A model generated the notes under the pieces. That model did not search any database. It saw only the letters and a program-made list of their open reading frames with translations, and had not been told where the DNA came from. From Candidatus Flexifilum breve (GTDB lineage Bacteria > Chloroflexota > Anaerolineae > Aggregatilineales > Phototrophicaceae), in NCBI GenBank assembly GCA_016717205.1, contig JADKGC010000018.1, forward strand, positions 1 through 52,854: 52,854 bases of DNA, in the 5' to 3' direction. Position numbers and translations under genes: made by a program. This document shows, in pieces, positions 7,547-16,449 of this stretch (position 1 is the stretch's first letter; every line of letters begins with the position of its first letter).

Positions 7547-9567
7547 TTTACTGGCTGTTCACGGAGGGGCGCGACATGCTCTCTGGATTGCTCTTTCCAC
7601 TATTGTGCTGCACGCCGATGGCGCTGCTTATCACCTCAGCGGCGCTTGGAGCAAGCATCCGCCGGACAAGTGATGAAGGCGCGAATGCCTCATGGTTTCA
7701 GCGCGTTCTACTCGCCGTCACCTATGCCGTTGTGCTGCTGATGGTAGCAACCGTCTATCTGATGCTGCTCGGCGATCAGGCGGTGAAGCGCGGGCGCTCG
7801 AATACGAGTGATGTGATCGATCTGCTGGTTGGCGCACCGCCGGGCATCCACACGATGCGTCTGTTCCTATTCGGCATGTTTCTGGTGTTCGTCCTGATGA
7901 TGACCGCCATCGGACTGCACAGCCTGCTGCGGAACGGCGGTTGGCTGCGCGAGAAGATTGACCGTCTGCGCGCTCCAATGATCAAACGCGGGGCGTTGGG
8001 GTCGTCGCACTTCTGCACCTTGCGCGAGTACCGCCGCTTTCGCCGTCCCGATCCCGAAGGCTTGATCCTGCTCGGCGCGTTCTGGGGTGAGCAGAAACGG
8101 CGGCTTGATGTGGGAACAGGGCAGTTCTGCCTCGGTGGTGAAGATGTGGCACGCGGTATCCTGACGTTGGGCGGTCCGGGTTCGGGCAAGACACAGGGCA
8201 TTATCCTGCCCGCGATCGCCGACCGGATGCTGTCCGGGCATTCGCTCGTGGTAGCTGATCCGCAGGGCGAAATCACCACGCATATTCTCAAGTATGCCGC
8301 CGTCACGCGCCACCTGGTCGTCGTACATGATCCGACCAGCGCCGCCGGACCGCGCTACAACCTCGCGGAAGGCATCGACAATGTGTCCGATGCGCGAGCG
8401 ATTGCTGACGTTCTCGTGCCATCCGCACAGGGCGACAACCGCTTCTGGACGGATAGCGCCGCCGCCCTGCTCGCTGCCTGCCTGATCCGCTTCGATAACC
8501 TCGGTGCAATCTACAATGCGATGAACGACGTGAAATCGCTGGCGAAAGCGCTCAAGTCGAAAAAGGACGACGCAGCGTTGCTGGCAAACAGCTTCATCGC
8601 GTCGGTCGGATCGGACGGCAAGGTCGCGTCGAACGTGATTGCGACACTGGCGACCGCGCTCACCGGGTGGGCATCTATCGACGTGCGCGCCAACACCTCG
8701 GCATCTGATTTCGATGCCGAACTGGTGGTCGAGCAACCCACCGTCGTCGTTCTGACCTGTCCGGGGCGAATGCGCGCGGTTTATGCCTCCTACCTCGGCG
8801 CGACATTGCGTAAGCTGATGCTCGACCTCGACACCATCGGTGAACGCAACAAGGGTCCGCTGCCTGTTCCTGTCGCCGTGATCCTCGATGAGTTCCCGAC
8901 GTTGGGCAAACTCGACAGCCTTGTGGCAGATGTGAACCTCGTCCGCAAACGCCGCATCTCGATCCTGATCGGCGCACAGACGAAGGGGCAGTTCGAGATG
9001 ATGTACGGGCGTGAAGGAACGCAGGCGCTGTTCACCGGTCTGGCGACACAGGTGATCTACGGCGGTTGCGATGCGGACACGGCGGAGTTCTATAGCAAGG
9101 CGAGCGGCACCGCGACCACGGATGCAAATCAGGATGATCCGAACAGCCACCTCCGGCAGCGTCCGCTGCTGACGGTCGATGAGGTGATCACGCCGCAGGT
9201 GGGCAACTGCACGATCTTCGCGCGGTACGTCGAGACGGGGTTCGCCACGCAGGTCATCCTGAACGCACGACTGACACGCTTCTACGAGCGCGATGATTGG
9301 AAACGGCGCTTGAACGGAGCAAAGGGGAACGAACCGCTGCTATTGGAGCGTGGCATCGACTTCGACGACCCGGAATCGCAAGCCGCCGAAGTGCCCACAG
9401 CAGATGGGATTGCTGGCGGTGCATCAACCATCGAGATCGCGGCGCGGGCGAAGCTGGCAGAAGTGAAGGCGAAGACCGAACAGGCGGCAGGTGGCAGGGT
9501 CAAGCTTACAACTGTGACCGATCTGCGCGCCCGCTTCAAGAAGAGTCAACCGGAGATGACACCATGA
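7543..9567 (+). CDS. VirD4/TraG-type type IV coupling protein
   Basis: A 674-residue membrane ATPase that passes the relaxase-DNA complex to the secretion channel. Three N-terminal hydrophobic segments lie in the first 130 residues. Walker A GGPGSGKT is at about 210-217 and Walker B VAVILDEFPTLG at about 443-454, followed by GAQTKGQFEMMYG, as in TraG/VirD4 proteins. ATG 7543 is preferred over an in-frame start at 7504 because it overlaps the upstream stop and follows a purine-rich ribosome site. The C-terminal 80 residues are charged and may be the substrate-binding tail. The gene is fourth in the mobilisation operon and overlaps the HU-like gene by four bases. Confidence 0.93.
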   Translation: MIYWLFTEGRDMLSGLLFPLLCCTPMALLITSAALGASIRRTSDEGANASWFQRVLLAVTYAVVLLMVATVYLMLLGDQAVKRGRSNTSDVIDLLVGAPPGIHTMRLFLFGMFLVFVLMMTAIGLHSLLRNGGWLREKIDRLRAPMIKRGALGSSHFCTLREYRRFRRPDPEGLILLGAFWGEQKRRLDVGTGQFCLGGEDVARGILTLGGPGSGKTQGIILPAIADRMLSGHSLVVADPQGEITTHILKYAAVTRHLVVVHDPTSAAGPRYNLAEGIDNVSDARAIADVLVPSAQGDNRFWTDSAAALLAACLIRFDNLGAIYNAMNDVKSLAKALKSKKDDAALLANSFIASVGSDGKVASNVIATLATALTGWASIDVRANTSASDFDAELVVEQPTVVVLTCPGRMRAVYASYLGATLRKLMLDLDTIGERNKGPLPVPVAVILDEFPTLGKLDSLVADVNLVRKRRISILIGAQTKGQFEMMYGREGTQALFTGLATQVIYGGCDADTAEFYSKASGTATTDANQDDPNSHLRQRPLLTVDEVITPQVGNCTIFARYVETGFATQVILNARLTRFYERDDWKRRLNGAKGNEPLLLERGIDFDDPESQAAEVPTADGIAGGASTIEIAARAKLAEVKAKTEQAAGGRVKLTTVTDLRARFKKSQPEMTP

Positions 9568-9833
9568 GTCTGAACAAGCAGAAGATAGTACGCGAAATTG
9601 GACGGCGTACACGGCTGCCCAACCGCGATGTGCAATTGATGCTGGAAACGCTGGTAGAAGTCTGGACGGAAGAATTGATTAGCGGTGGGCGCATTGAGTT
9701 GGAGCATTTCTTTGTGCTTGAGACACGCACAGTTGAACGCAGTGCGGATCGGCTGTTTCCAAAGCGCCGTTTTCGGCAGATTACGCTGCGCGCCAGCAAA
9801 TCACTGCGTGAGAAAATGTGCATGACTGACTAG
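9564..9833 (+). CDS. HU/IHF-like DNA-bending protein
   Basis: An 89-residue protein whose pattern fits the HU/IHF fold: MSLNKQKIVREIGRRTRLPNRDVQLMLETLVEVWTEELISGGRIELEHFFVLE, then a basic arm region and RFRQITLRASKSLREKM. The usual GF-x-x-R-NP loop motif is replaced, so it is a divergent member. The start overlaps the stop of the coupling-protein gene (ATGA), with CGGAG upstream. HU/IHF proteins bend DNA at oriT or attachment sites. An element-coded copy at the end of the mobilisation operon would suit a relaxosome built on the hairpin array or the recombinase complex. Confidence 0.75.
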   Translation: MSLNKQKIVREIGRRTRLPNRDVQLMLETLVEVWTEELISGGRIELEHFFVLETRTVERSADRLFPKRRFRQITLRASKSLREKMCMTD

Positions 9834-9923
9834 TAACTTGCTCATTCACATATTATGTCGAAGCAATAATGGTGGGAAGTGAGTAAAATCAGCATAGTAT
9901 ATGTCGCTGATTCGGAGGAAACA

Positions 9924-10967
9924 ATGCGTAGGTTCGCAATCTCGCTCACTCTGATCATGTTCGCTCTGGTTAGCCCTGTTCTCGCCCAAGACAATCCTGT
10001 CATCACACTGGAAAACGCCGCTCAACTTGAGCCGATTGTAACCCTTGAAGGACATGAGGGAGGGGTTAACAGCGTTGCGTTTAGTCCAGATGGCACCTTG
10101 TTGGCTTCAGGGGGTACTGACACGGTTGTCCGCTTGTGGAATCCCACAACGGGAGAATTGACGAATGAGCTATCTGGACATACTGCGCCTGTTTTTGCTG
10201 TTGCATTTAACTCGGATGGTACGCTGTTGGCAACCACGGGACAGGATTTTTCGGTTCCTATTTGGGACGTGAACAGCGGTGAACAGATTGATAATGCAAG
10301 CAATCTCACTGATTTAGGAATAATGATAATAGGACTTGCCGCTAGTGGCGACCGACCCGGATATACAGCGGCATTTTATGCTTTGACTTGGGTTTCTGAA
10401 TTCATTGAAGGTGAGGAAGAAACTCCACTAGCTGCCGGCGATGTAGAAGCTACTAGCCTAGTTCCAAGAGATACTTTTTTCGTCGGTGATCCAACGATTT
10501 ACAGCCTTGCCGTCGCTTCCGATGGTTCGATTGTCGAGGGGACAAGTGAAGGTATCCGGTTGTTCTTTTCCGGCATTAATCAAGGAGCAGACTTGACCGG
10601 TGTCTCCGACTCTATCCATGATGTGGAATTCAGTGCGGATGGTACGTTATTGGCGTCTGCGGGAGCCGACAATACGGTCATTCTCTGGGATGTAAGTGAC
10701 AGAGACAGCGTTGAAGCAGTGGCTGTTCTCGAGGGACATGAAGGGGATGTAACAAGCATCAGTTTCAGCCCAGATGGAGCATTGCTAGTATCTGCAAGCC
10801 AAGATGGGATGCTGCGGGTCTGGGATGTCGCGTCACACAATGAGATTGCAACATTGTCTACCCTCCAGACAACCGAAGTCTATACGGTGGCGTTCAGTCC
10901 CGACGGCACACGAATTGCATCAGCGGGCAATGATGGGGCGATCACGTTGTGGGGTATCTCAAGCTAA
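9924..10967 (+). CDS. Secreted WD40-repeat protein
   Basis: A 347-residue protein with an N-terminal signal peptide (MRRFAISLTLIMFALVSPVLAQ). Five clear WD40 repeats are marked by SPDGTLLAS or SADGTLLAS strands and by endings such as VRLWN, PIWDV, VILWDV, LRVWDV and ITLWG. One degenerate repeat lies in the middle, after an insert of about 65 residues. ATG 9924 is preceded by GGAGGAA, so I prefer it to the longer frame from 9879. The gene is A+T-richer than the operon before it, which suggests cargo added to the ICE. WD40 propellers are scaffolds for partners; outside the cell this one might act in surface contact, but no substrate is evident. Confidence 0.88.
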   Translation: MRRFAISLTLIMFALVSPVLAQDNPVITLENAAQLEPIVTLEGHEGGVNSVAFSPDGTLLASGGTDTVVRLWNPTTGELTNELSGHTAPVFAVAFNSDGTLLATTGQDFSVPIWDVNSGEQIDNASNLTDLGIMIIGLAASGDRPGYTAAFYALTWVSEFIEGEEETPLAAGDVEATSLVPRDTFFVGDPTIYSLAVASDGSIVEGTSEGIRLFFSGINQGADLTGVSDSIHDVEFSADGTLLASAGADNTVILWDVSDRDSVEAVAVLEGHEGDVTSISFSPDGALLVSASQDGMLRVWDVASHNEIATLSTLQTTEVYTVAFSPDGTRIASAGNDGAITLWGISS

Positions 10968-10971
10968 GTTC

Positions 10972-11000
10972 ATCACGATCTATGGAATTCGCCATATAAT
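10972..11000 (+). promoter_or_regulatory. Possible promoter of the small secreted-protein gene
   Basis: A perfect -10 hexamer TATAAT lies at 10995-11000, in an A+T-rich gap 56 bases before the next ATG. The -35 region at the right distance (around 10972-10977) does not match the consensus well. The hexamer suggests that the 11057 gene has its own start of transcription. Confidence 0.35.
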
Positions 11001-11056
11001 TAAAGTCAGATAAATACGCATTGTGGGTTGCAGCACGGCAAGCAAAGGACTGTCCT

Positions 11057-11548
11057 ATGACAAGCAAGTTTCTGATAAGTCGGATTACGTTTTTTGTATT
11101 CGTTACTGTTCTGCTAATCGGATTTCAACCCACTTCCACCACAATGGCACAATCTGATGTTGTGCCGACACTTGGACAGTGGGTGAGTACGTTTGACTTC
11201 GTTGTGCCAGGAGAAGCACAAGGCTTCAGCGATGAACCGCTACCAATTAGCACCGAAATTACCTTCAATATCACGCAAGATGGTCACGGAATAATCGGAT
11301 CGATAAATATTGGCAATCCAATTTACTACTTTGGAGTGTGGAATTCTACGTGGACTGCCACGATTCAATCGGGATTATTTTCAGCGCAGTTCGCTTTACC
11401 TTACATCTCTGGAACATCAGTTTATGCAACTTGGTCTGGCGTGTTTGTTTCGCCTTCTGAAGTCCATGGGATTCTTTCGTTTGGCGACAGTACGCGGGTA
11501 TATGCAAGAGATGTTCAGTGGATAGCTACTCCCGTTGCGTCTCAGTAG
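11057..11548 (+). CDS. Small secreted protein of unknown function
   Basis: A 163-residue protein starting at ATG 11057 with AAGGA upstream. It has a signal peptide (hydrophobic VFVTVLLIGF, probable cleavage after TMAQ). The mature part is rich in aromatic and small polar residues and looks all-beta (FDFVVPG, ITFNITQDG, VYATWSGVFV). It shares A+T-rich base use and direction with the WD40 gene, so the two may have entered together. No family is recognised. Confidence 0.65.
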   Translation: MTSKFLISRITFFVFVTVLLIGFQPTSTTMAQSDVVPTLGQWVSTFDFVVPGEAQGFSDEPLPISTEITFNITQDGHGIIGSINIGNPIYYFGVWNSTWTATIQSGLFSAQFALPYISGTSVYATWSGVFVSPSEVHGILSFGDSTRVYARDVQWIATPVASQ

Positions 11549-11576
11549 TCAAGTTAGAGCACACAAGCGCAAAGAT

Positions 11577-11598
11577 ATGCCCGGCGATCGCCGGGCAT
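11577..11598. terminator. Bidirectional terminator between convergent genes
   Basis: A perfect 22-bp palindrome (ATGCCCGGCGA with its complement) folds into a 9-bp G+C-rich stem with a GATC loop. It lies between the rightward gene ending at 11548 and the leftward operon ending at 11605. A short T-rich run follows on the minus strand only, so termination would be stronger for the leftward operon. Confidence 0.6.
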
Positions 11599-11604
11599 GT
11601 TGAT

Positions 11605-13470
11605 CTAGAAATCGATGTCAGTTGATGGATTCTCAATCTGCTCCCGTGCCTCTCGCTCGGCATTCGGATTATGCAGATGCCAGTCGTCCGCCTCACGCAC
11701 AATAGTTCGATCACCGCTCATGTAATCCACGATGCCGCGATAGTCCATCTCCTCCCACTCGCCGGACAGCCCTTCGAGCTTCGCCACCTCCGGCGCGAGT
11801 TCCGGTCCGTCGAGCAGCCCCGGCACCAGATACGAGCGAAACTCCGTCTCAAACTTGCGTGCATCCTCGGCATTGGCAAAGTGCGCCATCTCCAACGTGT
11901 GTGCCTCCGTCGGGTATACGCTGTCATCCATCCCGTTCGCCTCGATGTAGTTATCGAAATCGGGCGGAAGCTGCGGGAACTCGGTCACGAACAGCGCTGT
12001 TCCCAAAGGTTCACCCTCTGGCGTTTCGACCGGGCGATAGTGCATCTGCCAGTAGTGAGGGTCAGACTCCGGTTCAACGCGATCCCGCTGCTGCGCGACC
12101 AGTTCGTCCCAACTGCCCGGTTCCAGCGCATCTGCGTCAGGCGCGCGAACGCCGGGCATCTCCGCCGTCTCGTCGTTGGTGATGTCGCGGATCGGTTCAC
12201 CCACCTGCGTATCTTCCAAGCCCGTCAGTTCCGCCTCGCGTGCCGTCGTGAAACGGTCGGGCGGCCCGTCAGTGAACAACCGCCCGTCATCGCGATCCGC
12301 CTTCAGTTCCCCGTTCGCCACCGCAATCCCCTCCGCTCGCCGCATAGCGGCTTCTAAACCCTCGTCTTGATAGGTGCGATGCAGGTTCTCGCGATCCATC
12401 GACGCGACTTCGCGCTCGATCTCGCGCTCCCACTCATACGATTCCAGCGAGTAGGTCTTGAGTGTCTGTCCTTCGTGACCGACCTGCCCATTCGCTTCCA
12501 GCCACCATTTGTCGGCGGTCAGTTCCAGCGTCCACGGATCGGCAGGCATGACCTCGAACGAGTAGTTGACCGTCGGATCGACGGGCTGGAGCAGGCGATA
12601 GGCTGAGTCTGCGAAGTGTTCCTCGAAGGCAGCGACCGCCGCATCGGGATCCACAGGCGCAAGCCGCTGCGTGTCCTCTTCCAGCGCCCGATCCCGCTCG
12701 GCGTTGGTGGTGAACGGGTCGGGCGGACCGTCAGTGAAGAAACGGGGATCGGCGCGCCCATCGTGCAGTGAGCCGCTCGACACTGCCATACTTTCGGCAA
12801 GGTTCATCGCCGCTTCCAGCCCGCGTGTCTCACGCACATCGTCGAGTTCCGCCTGATCAAGCGCAGCTTCTTCGCTCATGCCATACTGGGCAATCGGCTG
12901 ACGGGCTTCGTGATCCTGCGCGCCGTCGCGCCAGCGCTTGACCGCTTCCAGTGTCGGATCGCCGTCATCGTCGACGCCCACCTCAAAGGCGTAGTCCACG
13001 CCCGTGTTGAGTGCGGGCAGCGCCTCCGGTTCGGGGAACGCCAGCCCGTGCGACCGCGCCGTCTGGTAGGCGAGTTCCTGCGCATTGTCGAGATCGCCGT
13101 CCATCAGCATCGTCTCAATCGTCTGGCGCGGAAACGGGTAGTCGCCCTGGTTGTCCAGCGGCATGACCGGATGGGCGTCATGCACCAGCCGCCCATCGTC
13201 GGTCTGCGCGGCGCGGAAGTAGCGCAGCTCGTGCGCCAGATCGTCCCCGTCCGGCTGGTTGGACACATCGACCGCCGCGAAGAAATGCACCGTCCCGTCC
13301 GCGTCCAGGTGGTTCGGAACGTACAGTTCCTCCTGATCAAGCGGCACGAGCGTGTCGTAAAGCGTCACGGGCAGCGCCGGGTCGCGGAGCGCACGGGGCG
13401 GTTCCACGCCGGTGAAATCGTCGTATACATCCCAATCGGGATGCTCGTTTACGACCTTAGAGTCGGTCAT
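11605..13470 (-). CDS. Large acidic protein with a duplicated motif, ICE-associated
   Basis: A 621-residue, strongly acidic protein without a signal peptide or membrane segment. A block of about 45 residues occurs twice: RGLEAAMNLAESMAVSSG...FFTDGPPDPFTT, and EGLEAAMRRAEGIAVANG...LFTDGPPDRFTT. A similar GIERAFEAAEGMALA occurs in the acidic protein coded two genes upstream. It is last in the leftward VirB2-VirB4 operon and overlaps the RHH gene by 14 bases. No known domain is recognisable. The charge allows a DNA-mimic or anti-restriction role, as in ArdA-type proteins, but that is only a guess; a soluble transfer factor is equally possible. Confidence 0.75.
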   Translation of the reverse strand: MTDSKVVNEHPDWDVYDDFTGVEPPRALRDPALPVTLYDTLVPLDQEELYVPNHLDADGTVHFFAAVDVSNQPDGDDLAHELRYFRAAQTDDGRLVHDAHPVMPLDNQGDYPFPRQTIETMLMDGDLDNAQELAYQTARSHGLAFPEPEALPALNTGVDYAFEVGVDDDGDPTLEAVKRWRDGAQDHEARQPIAQYGMSEEAALDQAELDDVRETRGLEAAMNLAESMAVSSGSLHDGRADPRFFTDGPPDPFTTNAERDRALEEDTQRLAPVDPDAAVAAFEEHFADSAYRLLQPVDPTVNYSFEVMPADPWTLELTADKWWLEANGQVGHEGQTLKTYSLESYEWEREIEREVASMDRENLHRTYQDEGLEAAMRRAEGIAVANGELKADRDDGRLFTDGPPDRFTTAREAELTGLEDTQVGEPIRDITNDETAEMPGVRAPDADALEPGSWDELVAQQRDRVEPESDPHYWQMHYRPVETPEGEPLGTALFVTEFPQLPPDFDNYIEANGMDDSVYPTEAHTLEMAHFANAEDARKFETEFRSYLVPGLLDGPELAPEVAKLEGLSGEWEEMDYRGIVDYMSGDRTIVREADDWHLHNPNAEREAREQIENPSTDIDF

Positions 13471-13690
13471 CGACGTTCCTTTCGATTAAGCGCACCGGGA
13501 ATGCACGCCCGGCGCGCCCACGTTCGACGGTGGTAAAACGTCCATCTTGTGCCAGCGCGACCGCTGCCCTGCGGATGAGCAAGCGCAGCGCGCCGGTGCG
13601 ATCCAGCGCGAAGCGTGCCGCCACCTGTTCGAGTCGGACGTGATCTTCAGGCGACAGCCGCAGGGAGAAGCTCTTGGAGGTCTCGCTCAT
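13457..13690 (-). CDS. Ribbon-helix-helix protein
   Basis: A 77-residue protein. SKSFSLRLSPEDHVRLEQVAARFALDRTGALRLLIRRAAVAL fits the strand-helix-helix pattern of CopG/Arc-type repressors. The tail is basic. It overlaps its neighbours on both sides (ATGA overlap with the gene upstream, 14 bases with the gene downstream), so it is translated with the two acidic proteins. It may be a regulator of the operon or a DNA-binding partner of the acidic proteins. Confidence 0.7.
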   Translation of the reverse strand: MSETSKSFSLRLSPEDHVRLEQVAARFALDRTGALRLLIRRAAVALAQDGRFTTVERGRAGRAFPVRLIERNVDDRL

Positions 13691-14784
13691 AGCTCAATCT
13701 CCCACTGGTCACGGGTATAGTCCGCCAAGTCCTGCGCCGCATCGGGTTCGAGCGGGATGCCGCGCTCCCGTTCCCACAGCTCGCGCTGATCGGCGGCAAG
13801 TGCCATGCCTTCTGCCGCTTCAAACGCCCGCTCGATGCCGCCTTTTTCGACCACACCGAGCAGGTATTCCGCCGCGCCGTATGCCTTATTCCAGTCGCCC
13901 GGCACGACGGGCGCGAGCTGCGCCTCGACTTCGCCCGTCTCCGGGTCACGTCCGAGCGAGAGAATGCTGGTCACGGCGTTGTCGGGATCGCCCTTGTCCG
14001 GCTGGAACACGCCGATCCAGTACGCCGTCCCGGTGTCCGGGTCGATGAACGGCGGCGGATCGGCTTCCGGGTCGAAGCCATTGGCATCGATGCCGATCTC
14101 GCGCAGCGCCCTGAAAGTCGCGGAATCAGCTTGATCGGCAACATGTTGGGTAGGTTCGGTTTCCCCGAAGATTGCCTCCAGATCGAGATCGTCCGGTGGC
14201 AGATCGGGTGCAGGCGGCTCGTCGAGCGACTGCATCTCCTCATAGGCGGCATATTCCACATCTCCCGCAGCACGCCACTGCGGAGCCGGATCGCCGCGTT
14301 CGGCAGCGCGTTCCGCCGCTCGCTCGCTCGCGAAATCGACCAATTGAAACGGCAGCAGCCCCTGCGCGTGGATGTCCCCGTTCAGCTCGTGGTAGTAAGC
14401 GGCGGCTTCGTCGATGTCGTCGAAGGTACCGATTTCGAGATAGCTGCCACCCAAATCGCCGGTGTGGGCATTCGCGTACAGGTCCACCGCGCCGATGCTG
14501 TACTGCTCGGTTTCGCCATCGGGCAGCACGCGCCCAACGGCGATGAGTGCCGCGTCGTGCCAGCCCCACCCCTCATCACTTTCATAGATGGGAGCCGCCC
14601 CAGTCGGCGCGCCGATCTCCTCTAGATCAGGCGGGTTGAACGGCTCGAACGGATCGTCGTCCGGCAGGTAGTCGTAGCTGTTTCCGCCGAACAATTCATC
14701 CGGGAACGGATCATCCGGCATCGAGAAATCGAGATCAGGCGGGGGCGGCAGCTCGTCCCAGTCCGGCGGAGGTAGATTCGACAT
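13687..14784 (-). CDS. Acidic proline-rich protein, ICE-associated
   Basis: A 365-residue acidic protein. The first 65 residues are rich in Pro and Asp (LPPPDWDELPPPPDLDF) and probably disordered. The rest seems folded, with segments such as WGWHDAALIAVGRVLPDGE and TAYWIGVFQPDKGDPDNAVTSILSLGRD. Near the C-terminus, GIERAFEAAEGMALA resembles the repeat of the 621-residue protein downstream, which links the two. It lies between the topoisomerase-like gene (three bases away) and the RHH gene. The function is unknown. Confidence 0.7.
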   Translation of the reverse strand: MSNLPPPDWDELPPPPDLDFSMPDDPFPDELFGGNSYDYLPDDDPFEPFNPPDLEEIGAPTGAAPIYESDEGWGWHDAALIAVGRVLPDGETEQYSIGAVDLYANAHTGDLGGSYLEIGTFDDIDEAAAYYHELNGDIHAQGLLPFQLVDFASERAAERAAERGDPAPQWRAAGDVEYAAYEEMQSLDEPPAPDLPPDDLDLEAIFGETEPTQHVADQADSATFRALREIGIDANGFDPEADPPPFIDPDTGTAYWIGVFQPDKGDPDNAVTSILSLGRDPETGEVEAQLAPVVPGDWNKAYGAAEYLLGVVEKGGIERAFEAAEGMALAADQRELWERERGIPLEPDAAQDLADYTRDQWEIEL

Positions 14785-14787
14785 AGG

Positions 14788-16449
14788 CTAGACCTCCTCT
14801 GCAGGGCGCAGGACGATAGGCTTGTGTTCCGCCGCTGCACGGACGGCGGGCGCGGGGAGAAGCGTCCCGCCGAAACGCTGCCAGAAGGCGCGCAGCACGT
14901 CGGCACGCTGCCGCTCACCCGATGCGATGCCCTCAAGATCGGCAGCCCACTCACGGGCAAACGCCGGGGCGGTGAGTTCGCCGAAGTGTTCCGCCAGATA
15001 TTCCGTGACCGTCCGCCCTGTTTCGGTCAAACTGAGCGAGCCTTCCCCATCCACATAGCCCGCTCCCCGCAGCCCGGCGAGCGCAACAACCGCAGCAGCA
15101 ACACTTACGCCGCTGTCCACCAGCGTGCCCATCAACTCCCCTTCACTGAACAGCGTCGGTGGTTCAGTCGTCACCGCTTCAACCGTGATGCTGGCAGGCT
15201 GCAAGGCAGCACCTTCCGGCAAGATCGGCAGTACCGCGTCTTGACGATCGGACGGCAGCACCCGTTTCCATCCATCAAAGTAGAGCAGCGCCGCTGTCGC
15301 CCGCAGTTCGAGCGGATACGGCTTGTCTTTCGTCGCGCCGACCAGAATCCGCGCCCCCATCAACTTGTCCTGAGCGGGCGGCATGTGCGCCGCGATGAAG
15401 TGCTTCCAGATGAGCGCGTAGACCGCCGCACCGTCCCCCGGCAGTGCTTCCGGGAGGCGGCTCACGTCGGCAGGCGCGATTCCGGCGGTGATATTCGGTT
15501 CTGCCGCCAGATACTCTGTGCCGAACTCGCGGCGGATGTATGCCTGCGCCGCTTCGTGCAGGGCGGGCAGTACAGCGGTATCGGGAGACGTGATCCATCC
15601 CGCGTCATACAGCGTGGCGACCAGTCCCAACGTATCTTGGGGCATGAGATTGAGATCACGGGCGGCGGTTTCGATCAAGACGCGCAGCGTGAGCGGAGCG
15701 GATGCAGGTTGCGTCTTGAGCGTCTGCCCGGTCTTGTCCACCCAAAACTGCCCGCCTTTGAGTAACGATTCAAGCTGTCCCACCTGTTCCGCCGTGCGGA
15801 GCGCCAGCGGCGCGCCTTTCGTGTTCAGCACATTTGCGCTGAAGGTCATGCCATCAGACACGAACGACACGCTTGCCCGCCAGCGCGTTTCGGGTGTGAA
15901 CGCGCCGATGTGCGATTCGCTATCAGCGAGCAAGCGCAGCGCGACCATACCGTTAACCGTCAACGCAGTCTTGAAACCAAGCGTCTGACGCGCCGCGGCG
16001 TTGATACTCCACCCAACGAGGCGGGCGAGGATGCGTTCCGCCGCATATGCCTCGATTAGCCTCATGTCCAGCGGACGCGGGGCGGCGAAGGCGGCGCGGA
16101 TGGCGTCGGGCGTGAGCGCGGTTAGTGTCACCCGGTAGACCAGCTTGTCCTTGACATCGGGCGAGAGCGCTAGCACCTGCCACACCATCGCTTCGCCCTC
16201 ACCGGTGGGCGGTGTCGCCGCGTAGACCGCTTCGCAATTGCGCAGCGCCTTCATCAGGCGGCGGACGAGATTGCCCTTGCTCGGCACAACGACGAAGGAC
16301 GGGCGGAAATCGTTGTCCAGATCGATCCCCAGTTGGTCAGCAGGCAGGTCGCGCACCATGCCAGAGCACGATTCGACATGCCAGCCCTCGCCGAGCGTCT
16401 CACTCAATCGTTTCGCCTGCGCAGGCGTTTCGACGATCACGAGTTTCAT
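14788..16449 (-). CDS. Degenerate type IA topoisomerase-like protein, probably catalytically dead
   Basis: The 553 residues follow the topoisomerase I layout. A TOPRIM start (KLVIVETPAQAKRLSETLG) is followed by the ERILARLVGWSIN region, TLYDAGWIT at about 279-287, and YALIWKHFIAAHMPPA near residue 345. The key residues are changed. The metal motif TDPDREGE reads TPPTGEGE at 79-86, so both aspartates and the arginine are lost. The catalytic tyrosine of ITYMRTDS is serine (S288 in ITSPD). The GRVQ and HEAIRPT motifs are missing too. It cannot work as a normal topoisomerase, yet the frame is intact. It probably binds or shapes single-stranded DNA during transfer. It is coupled to the small gene upstream by an ATGA overlap. 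Confidence 0.82.
   Translation of the reverse strand: MKLVIVETPAQAKRLSETLGEGWHVESCSGMVRDLPADQLGIDLDNDFRPSFVVVPSKGNLVRRLMKALRNCEAVYAATPPTGEGEAMVWQVLALSPDVKDKLVYRVTLTALTPDAIRAAFAAPRPLDMRLIEAYAAERILARLVGWSINAAARQTLGFKTALTVNGMVALRLLADSESHIGAFTPETRWRASVSFVSDGMTFSANVLNTKGAPLALRTAEQVGQLESLLKGGQFWVDKTGQTLKTQPASAPLTLRVLIETAARDLNLMPQDTLGLVATLYDAGWITSPDTAVLPALHEAAQAYIRREFGTEYLAAEPNITAGIAPADVSRLPEALPGDGAAVYALIWKHFIAAHMPPAQDKLMGARILVGATKDKPYPLELRATAALLYFDGWKRVLPSDRQDAVLPILPEGAALQPASITVEAVTTEPPTLFSEGELMGTLVDSGVSVAAAVVALAGLRGAGYVDGEGSLSLTETGRTVTEYLAEHFGELTAPAFAREWAADLEGIASGERQRADVLRAFWQRFGGTLLPAPAVRAAAEHKPIVLRPAEEV

Noticed and set aside
7867..9150. A 427-residue open frame on the minus strand
   Set aside because: It is exactly antisense to the coupling-protein gene, is rich in Arg, His and Gln as shadow frames of G+C-rich genes are, and has no ribosome site or domain.
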